Source of the DNA: Planctomycetaceae bacterium
GTDB lineage: Bacteria; Planctomycetota; Planctomycetia; Planctomycetales; Planctomycetaceae
Assembly: GCA_021732785.1 (NCBI GenBank)
Contig: JAKFUG010000012.1
Coordinates: 124,001 to 188,000 of the forward strand
DNA: 64,000 nucleotides
Reading direction: 5' to 3'
In this document: positions 27,561-34,629 of the stretch, in pieces
Layout of the letters: the number at the start of each line of letters is the position of its first letter
Position numbering within the stretch: position 1 is the stretch's first letter
Translations under genes and position numbers: made by a program
The notes under the pieces: generated by a model
Told to the model about the DNA's origin: nothing
Databases searched by the model: none
The model's input: only the letters and a program-made list of their open reading frames with translations

Positions 27561-28964
27561 ATGACCGCGCTCGACACCTACGAACAAGCGATCGAGTACC
27601 TCTACGGCCGCATCAACTTCGAGCGCATTCATAGCGAAGCGTACACCACCGGCGACTTCAAGCTGGACCGCATGCGCCTGTTGCTGGAGCGGATCGGCAA
27701 CCCGCAGGAACGCATTCCGGCGGTGCATGTCGCGGGGACGAAGGGCAAAGGCTCCACCTGTACGATGATCGCGTCGATCCTCACGCAGGCGGGATATCGC
27801 ACGGGGTTGTATACGTCGCCGCATCTCATCCGGTATGAAGAACGCTTTGTGGTGGATGGCGTGCAACCCGAACCGTCCGCCGTTGTCGATCTCGTGAACC
27901 GCATCCGTCCGCATGTCGCCGCGATGGATCGGTTGCCCGCGCGAATGCACCCCACCTACTTCGAGATCACCACCGCCTTGGCGTGGATGTATTTTGAAGA
28001 CTGCGGCGTCGAACTTGCGGTCCTCGAAACCGGTTTGGGCGGGCGGCTCGATTGCACGAATCTCTGCCGCCCGCTGGTCACCATCATCACCAACATCAGC
28101 CGCGATCACACGCAGTTGCTCGGCAGCACGGTGCGCGAGATCGCCGGAGAAAAAGCGGGCATTCTCAAAGACGGCGTACCAGTCATTTCCGGCGTCAGCC
28201 ATCCCGATGCGATTGATGTCATCCGCACGGTTTCGCGCGAACGGACCGCACCACTGTGGCTTTTAGGAACCGACATCACACAGCATTGCGTGCAGGCCGC
28301 AGCGACGGAGAGCCGCTGGCAGATCGATGTCCCCGGGCAATCGTTCCCGTCGATTCCCGTCTCTCTGCGCGGAGAACATCAAGGGGCAAATGCGTCGCTG
28401 GCGATTGCGGCGATCGTCCGTCTGCGTGAAGCCGGCTGGGAGATTCCCGCGGAGGCGATTGATGCGGGCATGTTGCGCGTCCGCTGGCCGGCGCGCGTTG
28501 AAGAAGTCGGTCAGAAACCCAGCGTGATTCTCGACGCCGCGCATAATTGGGAATCGGCGAAAGCGCTGGTGAAATCGTTGGTGGACTTCCCGCCGGTGCG
28601 TCGTCGATTGCTCGTGTTCGCCACGACGCGCGATAAGGATTACCGCGGGCTCGTGCGGATTCTGTTACCGCACTTTGACACGATCGTCATAACGAAGTAC
28701 CTGGAGAACCCGCGCGGCGTGCCGATTGAGGAACTCGAATCGTACATCGCCACCATCGCCGACCGTCCGGTCCATCTCGCCGCCGATCCGTATGCCGCTT
28801 GGAAGCTGGCGTGCAAACTCGCAACGCCTGCCGATCAGATTGTTGTCACTGGATCGTTCTTTCTCATCGCGGAATTGCGGGAATTGATTCTCGATGATCT
28901 GCGCGAGGGGAGTGTCCCGGAAAACCCATTGATGGCGAACCCGCGCGTGGAAATCTCGCCGTAA
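27561..28964 (+). CDS. folC: Dihydrofolate synthase / folylpolyglutamate synthase
   Basis: 467 residues. The Mur-ligase-family enzyme adds L-glutamate to dihydropteroate or folates using ATP. Diagnostics are present: an ERIHSEAYTTGDFKLDRMRLLLE N-terminus, P-loop HVAGTKGKGSTCTMIASIL (about 55-73), TSPHLIRYEERF, LETGLGGRLDCTN, TNISRDHTQLLGSTVREIAGEKAGI, and the C-terminal domain VILDAAHNWESAKAL. Slightly longer than E. coli FolC. It ends a few bases before repeat D copy 2. No other fol gene is near. Confidence 0.95.
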   Translation: MTALDTYEQAIEYLYGRINFERIHSEAYTTGDFKLDRMRLLLERIGNPQERIPAVHVAGTKGKGSTCTMIASILTQAGYRTGLYTSPHLIRYEERFVVDGVQPEPSAVVDLVNRIRPHVAAMDRLPARMHPTYFEITTALAWMYFEDCGVELAVLETGLGGRLDCTNLCRPLVTIITNISRDHTQLLGSTVREIAGEKAGILKDGVPVISGVSHPDAIDVIRTVSRERTAPLWLLGTDITQHCVQAAATESRWQIDVPGQSFPSIPVSLRGEHQGANASLAIAAIVRLREAGWEIPAEAIDAGMLRVRWPARVEEVGQKPSVILDAAHNWESAKALVKSLVDFPPVRRRLLVFATTRDKDYRGLVRILLPHFDTIVITKYLENPRGVPIEELESYIATIADRPVHLAADPYAAWKLACKLATPADQIVVTGSFFLIAELRELILDDLREGSVPENPLMANPRVEISP

Positions 28965-28970
28965 AATCCT

Positions 28971-29039
28971 GTGTGCCACGGCCGTGCGATGGAGCAATAC
29001 GCTCTGCCAGTTGCCACGGCCGACACGGCCGTGGCACAC
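28971..29039. repeat. Palindromic repeat family D, copy 2
   Basis: 69 bp, like copy 1 at 27190-27267 but lacking one gtcggccgt-type segment in the left arm. It starts 7 bp after the folC stop. Confidence 0.85.
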
Positions 29040-29129
29040 GTTCTGATGGCGACCGCTTCGGGGCCGTGGTACGCTTGGTGTTTTGAAACGCAGCGAGAAT
29101 CAGCGGCACTCTTCAGAGAACGGGCGACG

Positions 29130-30095
29130 ATGCGGTATCTGGTCACCGGCGGTTGCGGGTTCATTGGCTCGCATCTTTGCACGCGCCTGCTGGACGCCGG
29201 GCATGAAGTCGTGGTCATCGATGATCTGTCCACCGGCCGGTTCGACAATATCGAGGCGATTCACCAGCACGCGGGCTTCCGGTTAATCGTCGGCAGTGTC
29301 CTCGAACACGATCTGATGGACGGCCTCATCCGCGATTGCGATGCGGTGTTCCATCTCGCGTCCGCGGTCGGCGTGAAGCTGATCATGGAGCAGCCGGTGC
29401 AGACCATTAGCACGATTTTCCAAGGGACCGACGTCGTCCTGAAGCTCGCCGCCCGGTATCGCAAGCGGGTGTTGCTCACGTCGACCTCCGAAGTCTACGG
29501 CAAATCGGAAAATGTGCCGTTTCACGAAGACGGTGATCGATTGGAAGGCCCGACCTCGAAACACCGCTGGGCCTATGCCTGCGCCAAAGCCCTCGATGAA
29601 TTCCTGGCCCTCGCCCATTGGAAGCAGTCACGGCTGCCGGTGGTGGTGGTGCGACTCTTTAACACGGTGGGACCGCGTCAGTCTGCCCAGTACGGCATGG
29701 TGATCCCGAACTTTGTTCGCCGGGCCTTGGCGAATGAACCCATCTCCGTGTACGGCGATGGCCAGCAAAGCCGCTGTTTCTGCCATGTTGCCGATGTGGT
29801 TGAAGCGCTGGTCGCGCTGATCGAATGCCCGGCCGCACACGGCAAGGTCGTGAATGTCGGCTCGACGGAAGAGATCACCATCCGCGGTTTGGCCGAAAGA
29901 GTTCGCGCGCTGATAAAAAGCGAATCCGAAATCCGCACAGTGCCTTATGCCACGGCTTATGGCGAAGGCTTCGAGGACATGCAACGCCGCATCCCGGCGC
30001 TGGATCGGATCGGCGAACTCATCGGCTGGAAGCCGCAGCGGTCACTGGAAGACATCCTCGCAGATTGCATCGCCGATGTGCGGACTTCGTTGTAG
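29130..30095 (+). CDS. NAD-dependent epimerase/dehydratase (nucleotide-sugar SDR)
   Basis: 321 residues. An extended SDR acting on nucleotide sugars: N-terminal NAD-binding RYLVTGGCGFIGSHLCTRLL, DDLSTGRFDN, DAVFHLASAVGVKLIMEQPV, TSTSEVYGKSENVPF with the catalytic Ser/Thr, the YxxxK pair in WAYACAKALDEF, and GDGQQSRCFCHVADVVEAL. Closest by eye to UDP-glucuronate decarboxylase / UDP-glucose 4-epimerase-like enzymes; the product cannot be fixed. ATG 29130 fits the Rossmann start; the upstream open frame runs through repeat D and is not convincing. The TAG stop (30093-30095) lies inside repeat C. Confidence 0.9.
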   Translation: MRYLVTGGCGFIGSHLCTRLLDAGHEVVVIDDLSTGRFDNIEAIHQHAGFRLIVGSVLEHDLMDGLIRDCDAVFHLASAVGVKLIMEQPVQTISTIFQGTDVVLKLAARYRKRVLLTSTSEVYGKSENVPFHEDGDRLEGPTSKHRWAYACAKALDEFLALAHWKQSRLPVVVVRLFNTVGPRQSAQYGMVIPNFVRRALANEPISVYGDGQQSRCFCHVADVVEALVALIECPAAHGKVVNVGSTEEITIRGLAERVRALIKSESEIRTVPYATAYGEGFEDMQRRIPALDRIGELIGWKPQRSLEDILADCIADVRTSL

Positions 30096-30198
30096 CCCTG
30101 TCGCTCCGCGACAGGACAGCCGTTCGAAGTGAAAGCGGACTTCAACGCGCAGCGCGTGCTGTGTCATCGGCTTTCCTGTCGCGGAGCGACAGGGCTAC
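30092..30198. repeat. Palindromic repeat family C, inverted pair 2
   Basis: Left unit 30092-30121, right unit 30168-30198, opposite orientation, with unrelated sequence between. It includes the epimerase stop codon and ends 2 bp from the adenylate kinase stop, filling the gap between two convergent genes. Confidence 0.85.
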
Positions 30199-30200
30199 TT

Positions 30201-30833
30201 TTACGACAGCGGGTCGTCCGGCAGGCCCGCGAGCCATTGGTTTTGCAGCGGGACGAGAACCTGCAGAATCGCCTGTAGCACTTCCGCGGGGGAACGCACG
30301 GCGTCGATTCGCGTCACCAGTTCCGGTGGATACGCATTGATCACCGGTTCGGAATCGGCCTGATAAACTTTGTACCGCGTCCGGATCGTGTCCTCGTTGG
30401 CGTCATCGGCCCGGTTTTCACGAATCGCCCGGCGTTTGATCCGGTCGATCATCGCGTTTTCGTCGGCACAGATCAGGTGGATCACGTGCTGAACGTTGAT
30501 GATGTCGTCGATCATCGTCACCTGATGCGGATTCCGCGGGATCCCATCGAGAATCAGAAACTCATCGGGCGGCTTGTACTGCGAGATCGCAATGTGCCCC
30601 TGCAGGGCTTTTTTCCAGATGCGAATGGTCAGTTCGTCGGGAACAAGTTGCCCCTTGGAACTGTATTCGTAAATCTCGCGGCCTTCCGGCGAGCCCATGT
30701 TGAGCGAGCGGAACACGTCGCCGCACGCCAGATGATAGAAGCCGGGAATGCGGCCAAGGATCGCGCCCTGGGTGCCCTTGCCGACTCCCGGTGCGCCGAA
30801 GAGCAGGACTGCGGGATAACGTCCGTCGAACAT
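30201..30833 (-). CDS. Adenylate kinase-family nucleoside monophosphate kinase
   Basis: 210 residues. P-loop LLFGAPGVGKGTQ (about 10-22), NMP-binding GDVFRSLNMGS, an ILDGIPRNPHQ segment (usually DGFPRT), and a short LID with RADDANEDTIRTRYKVYQ. This is a short-type adenylate kinase with some non-standard residues; planctomycetes often have several paralogs, so I do not name it adk. ATG 30833 is chosen: the N-terminal extension to 30890 would run through the stem-loop at 30861-30898. It lies downstream of rpsD on the same strand. Confidence 0.85.
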   Translation of the reverse strand: MFDGRYPAVLLFGAPGVGKGTQGAILGRIPGFYHLACGDVFRSLNMGSPEGREIYEYSSKGQLVPDELTIRIWKKALQGHIAISQYKPPDEFLILDGIPRNPHQVTMIDDIINVQHVIHLICADENAMIDRIKRRAIRENRADDANEDTIRTRYKVYQADSEPVINAYPPELVTRIDAVRSPAEVLQAILQVLVPLQNQWLAGLPDDPLS

Positions 30834-30860
30834 GGTGGCCAATCCGCGGGAGAACAACGA

Positions 30861-30898
30861 AACAGGACGTGATCGGGGTGTTCCGATCACGTCCTGTT
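30861..30898 (-). terminator. Strong hairpin behind rpsD, probable terminator
   Basis: A perfect 16-bp stem (aacaggacgtgatcgg with ccgatcacgtcctgtt) and 6-nt loop lie 47 bp downstream of rpsD on the minus strand and before the kinase ATG. The following minus-strand bases (TCGTTGTTCT) are T-rich, not a clean T-run. Confidence 0.6.
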
Positions 30899-30944
30899 GA
30901 TTAACAGCATCGTAAGGATTTCGGCCGGGTTCGACAAGCCGCGA

Positions 30945-31553
30945 TTATCGCGACATGAACGCCACGACCTGACCGATATCGATCGGCAGGCTGACATCGC
31001 GTGCCGTTGGCAGCGCCACCACGCGGGCTTCCATTCCCTTGGAATCGAATTGAATCCAGTCACACGGCTGGCGGGAGCCGGATTCGATAATATCACGGTA
31101 CATTTTGGCAAGATTCGGCCGCGGACGGAGGGTAATCACGTCGCCCGGCTTAATGACGATCGACGGCTTGTCGACGGTCTTGCCGTTCAGTTGGAAGTGG
31201 CGATGGACCACCCCCTGACGCGATTGCATCCGGGTAATGGTGAAGCCCGCCCGACGGATGACGTTGTCGAGGCGACGTTCGCACATCACCATCAGCAACT
31301 CGCCGGTGTTCCCTTTGTGGGCTTTGGCGTTGTCGAAGTACCGCCGGAGTTGCGCTTCGCGCAAACCATAGTAGTACTTGATCTTCTGCTTATCGGCGAG
31401 GGCCATACCGTACACCGACAGCTTCCGCCGCCGTTCGGCCATCCCCGGGGGAGAATCGCGCCGTTCGAGTGCCCGGACCGCTCCGGCATTTTCAAAGACC
31501 ATCGCCCCGAGGCGACGATTCACGCGTCCTTTCGGACCGGTATAACGACCCAT
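30945..31553 (-). CDS. rpsD: 30S ribosomal protein S4
   Basis: 202 residues, normal S4 length. MGRYTGPKGRVNRRLGAMVF is followed by GMAERRRKLSVYGMALADKQKIKYYYGLREAQLRRYF. The S4 RNA-binding domain is at about 92-155 (CERRLDNVIRRAGFTITRMQ, SRQGVVHRHFQLNGK). No zinc-binding cysteines are in the N-terminal part, so it is the zinc-independent type. S4 binds 16S rRNA early in 30S assembly and in many bacteria represses its own mRNA. The gene stands apart from the alpha-operon genes (rpsM, rpsK, rpoA) here. An in-frame extension to 31907 is not credible. Confidence 0.96.
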   Translation of the reverse strand: MGRYTGPKGRVNRRLGAMVFENAGAVRALERRDSPPGMAERRRKLSVYGMALADKQKIKYYYGLREAQLRRYFDNAKAHKGNTGELLMVMCERRLDNVIRRAGFTITRMQSRQGVVHRHFQLNGKTVDKPSIVIKPGDVITLRPRPNLAKMYRDIIESGSRQPCDWIQFDSKGMEARVVALPTARDVSLPIDIGQVVAFMSR

Positions 31554-31797
31554 GCCCTGCCGACTCCTGCGCGAAGGCTCCTCGCGCCGCAGACAATTTT
31601 CTGAAACCAAAACCGAGCCCGGAATCATGGCAACTCGCGGGCTGCGCGTCAACCGTTCCGTGGATTTCGGGAACAACTTCCTCCCAATCTCCGCGGCAGC
31701 CATGCGAAATTCGATCACCACGGGCTGGGATTTCCCCCCTCTGAGGGGTAAAACGGCGTGACAATTCTCCTCCCCACACGCCTTCAGGAATGCACTT

Positions 31798-33414
31798 GTG
31801 GGAACGCAACCTGCATTGGCAAAAGCTGTTACCCCCAAAGTCGCCCTGTCGCTCCGCGACAGGAAAGCCGATGCAGAGCCAGCGTGGAGGACAGGGGGTG
31901 TCGACAATCAACGGCAGCGGGATCTGACTCGGCGATCCTGTCGCGGAGCGACAGGGCTGCTTTTGGCAATCTTCGCCGTCTGTTGCATCTCGGCATCATC
32001 GTTCGCTGCGGACCGGCCGAATGTCGTGGTGATCGTCGCGGACGATCTGGGAATGCAACTCGGCTGTTATGGCGACAAGGTCGCGAAGACGCCCCATATT
32101 GATCGACTCGCGACGGAAGGGACGCGTTTCACTCGGGCATACTGCACCACATCGAGCTGCAGTGCCAGCCGGTCGGTGATTCTCTCCGGGCTTTATAACC
32201 ATGCGACCGGTCACTACGGCCATGCTCACGGCACCGGGCATTTCAGCACGTACGAGTCGGTCCGCACGCTTCCCAATCTGTTGAATGAAGCCGGGTATCG
32301 GACGTGCCTCATCGGGAAATATCACGTCGCTCCCGAACCGGTGTACCACTTCGAGACCGAACGGCAACAGGGGACGATGGGGGCCCGTCACACGGTGAAA
32401 ATGGCGCAGAATGCGCGGGAATGGATCGCGGAGAAGGATGACCGGCCGTTCTTTCTTTATTTCTGTCCGACCGATCCACACCGGGCGGGAACGGAGGACA
32501 CGTTCGCGAATCATGTGTCGAATCCCAGCCACTATGCGGGAATCACGCCCGTGCCGTTTGAACCGGAGCAGATGACGGTTCCGCCCTGGCTGCCCGATCA
32601 ACCCGAAGTACGTCTGGAATGGGCCGAGTTTTATCGGGCGATTGCGCGATTGGATGCGGGCGTCGGTGAATTGATGAAGGCGCTCGCCGACACGGGCCAC
32701 GACAAGAACACGCTGGTGATGTTTCTGAGCGACAATGGCCCGCCGTTTCCCGGAGCGAAGACGACCACGTATGAACCGGGCATCAATCTGCCGTTGCTGG
32801 TGCGCGATCCGCGTCAGGAAAAGCGTGGTGTGGTCTCTGAAGCATTCGTCAACTGGGCCGATTTGACGCCGACGATTCTCGATTACTGCGGTGTGAAAGT
32901 TCATCCCGCGACGCCGGTTCGTCCCGCGGAAAACACGGGGAAACCGGTCACCGCGGGGAAGGTTCAGCCGTATCGTTTTCACGGACGATCATTCGCGGGC
33001 ATTCTCGGCGAAGAGCGACCCGAAGGTTGGGATCATTTGTACGCCAGCCACACGTTTCACGAGGTGCAGATGTACTACCCGATGCGCGTCGTCCGCGTCG
33101 GCAAGTTCAAGTACATTTTCAACATCGCGCACGGACTGGAATATCCGTTCGCTTCTGATCTGTATGCCAGCCCGACCTGGCAAGGCGTGCTGTCGCGGAA
33201 GAACCTTGATGAGATGTATGGCCAACGGACCGTCCGGGCATATCTTCACCGCGCGAAGCACGAACTGTTTAACCTCGAAGCGGACCCGCACGAGACGAAA
33301 AATCTTGCCGAGGATGCGGACTACACCGTCACGCTCCAGGAACTGCAAACGCTCCTTCAGGATTGGCAGAAGCGCACGCAGGACCCGTGGGTGACGAAAT
33401 GGGAGTACGAGTGA
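31798..33414 (+). CDS. Sulfatase (S1 family), secreted
   Basis: 538 residues from GTG 31798, which has AGGA 8 bp upstream. The S1 sulfatase fold is clear: RPNVVVIVADDLGMQLGCYGD with metal-binding Asp-Asp, CSASRSVILSG at about 121 with Cys expected to become formylglycine (Pro of CxPSR replaced by Ala), and LVMFLSDNGPPFPGAKTTTYEPG. Closest by eye to heparan N-sulfatase-like (sulfamidase) sulfatases, with the C-terminal DPHETKNLAEDADY. It would desulfate polysaccharides in the periplasm. Repeat C (31841-31960) is translated as residues 15-55, before the hydrophobic core LLLAIFAVCCISASSFA. Signal function therefore depends on repeat-derived sequence, or an undetected start exists. Confidence 0.88.
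   Translation: MGTQPALAKAVTPKVALSLRDRKADAEPAWRTGGVDNQRQRDLTRRSCRGATGLLLAIFAVCCISASSFAADRPNVVVIVADDLGMQLGCYGDKVAKTPHIDRLATEGTRFTRAYCTTSSCSASRSVILSGLYNHATGHYGHAHGTGHFSTYESVRTLPNLLNEAGYRTCLIGKYHVAPEPVYHFETERQQGTMGARHTVKMAQNAREWIAEKDDRPFFLYFCPTDPHRAGTEDTFANHVSNPSHYAGITPVPFEPEQMTVPPWLPDQPEVRLEWAEFYRAIARLDAGVGELMKALADTGHDKNTLVMFLSDNGPPFPGAKTTTYEPGINLPLLVRDPRQEKRGVVSEAFVNWADLTPTILDYCGVKVHPATPVRPAENTGKPVTAGKVQPYRFHGRSFAGILGEERPEGWDHLYASHTFHEVQMYYPMRVVRVGKFKYIFNIAHGLEYPFASDLYASPTWQGVLSRKNLDEMYGQRTVRAYLHRAKHELFNLEADPHETKNLAEDADYTVTLQELQTLLQDWQKRTQDPWVTKWEYE
31841..31960. repeat. Palindromic repeat family C, inverted pair 3 (inside the sulfatase gene)
   Basis: Left unit 31841-31870, right unit 31931-31960, both built on cctgtcgctccgcgacagg; 120 bp in total, i.e. 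40 codons. It is in the reading frame upstream of the signal-peptide core. Confidence 0.85.
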
Positions 33415-34138
33415 AAAGAACCGCGCCGCTCCCCCGCTTGCGGTTTCGCGCTTCGCATGGATGGACCGAACTTGGCGGGACATTTCGCCGCGGCCCGTGT
33501 TGTCGCACCGCATGCCCCGGTTTCGCACACCGAAGCGTGGTTGATCACGCGATCAAACTGAACCGGGGATGTCGCCGCGATTGATTGCTGGCGAACAGCC
33601 ACCGAATTTCAGTGGTGCCCTGAGGATGAATTACCCATCGTGGTTCCGTTTGAAGAGTCGGGGGAGGGGCCCCGACCGGGTTCATTCGGTGACTTGGGAT
33701 AGCGCAAAGGTTGGCCTTCAGCCCCGAAGGGGGCGCGATTCGATAGCCCAGGGCGAAGCGTCTTCGCGCAGCCCTGGGTCAACGGATCAAAAGACGTCAC
33801 CAAGCCCCACCGGGGCGCGACGGTGTTGCCTGAAAGAGTCACGCCCCGGTGGGGCTGCGGGTGACATTCGATAGCCCAGCCCTCCGGAAGACCTTCGGGC
33901 TGGGCTATCGAATGTCACCCCGTTGGGGCTCCGGAGTCCGGGGTTGTTCATGGACGTTCCCCACCAAACACCGGATGCACCCCGCCCCGACCTGGGGATG
34001 GGAGAATGAACTGAAATCAAAGGTCAGGGCCCCTGCCCGCCTTTCCATTCCTATGGACCGACGACCGAATCACGCGCAATCGGAAAAGGCAGGGATTCCG
34101 CGAGGTTCAGCGCCGATAAGAAGTAAGGACCGTAACGA
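33415..34138. other. 724-bp intergenic region full of palindromes
   Basis: No credible gene. It contains nested inverted repeats: ggggaggggccccgacc at 33661-33677 with its approximate complement at 34022-34040; gcccagggc / gccctgggt around 33748-33780; ccccaccggggcg / cgccccggtgggg near 33805-33856; and a perfect 21-bp pair at 33861-33881 / 33898-33918 (gtgacattcgatagcccagcc). Such clusters look like several repeats that landed one inside another. Confidence 0.65.
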
Positions 34139-34438
34139 TTGTGCCGACGATTTCGGGAACCCTTCGTGCAATTCGCACCGCTGAATTTCTGCAGTCGCTG
34201 TCGATGCCACGGGCTTTTTCTCGTGGTCATCACAATCGCGGGCTGCGCGTTGCCGGACTATCACGTTCCCCACGGATTCAGCAGCACTTACTATCGTCAA
34301 CTCCAGAAATCGCAACAGTTTATGCCGGTTGCGCCCACACCGGCCGAACAACTGGCTCCGACTCCGGTTGCCGACCCCCGCGGGCCGTGGCCGACCGTTT
34401 CTGATCGGAGCCAACCGAATTCGCCCGCTGCGAAATGA
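34139..34438 (+). CDS. Small lipoprotein, unknown function
   Basis: 99 residues. A TTG start at 34139 with AAGGA about 9 bp before it; a GTG at 34166 is an alternative. The N-terminus gives a signal peptide with hydrophobic LFLVVITIA and lipobox IAGC (Cys about 36), then DYHVPHGFSSTYYRQLQKSQQF and a Pro-rich tail. The lipobox predicts anchoring to a membrane after cleavage by signal peptidase II. I recognise no family. The DUF11 gene starts 192 bp downstream on the same strand. Confidence 0.6.
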   Translation: MCRRFREPFVQFAPLNFCSRCRCHGLFLVVITIAGCALPDYHVPHGFSSTYYRQLQKSQQFMPVAPTPAEQLAPTPVADPRGPWPTVSDRSQPNSPAAK

Positions 34439-34629
34439 TTTCTGCGTAGTCCGTTGAGCGGTATCATTGCGGTTTACCGGCGGCAATTTGCTCGACCGGC
34501 AAAAACTGCTCTTCTCCCTTTTTTACAATTTTGGTAGTTCTGCTGCGCTAAATGGCACGACTGGGCCAAATTGGACGACTTCGCACGGGATGGCGAACGT
34601 CTTTGATCATTTCGGGGAAGGGATTCCCA

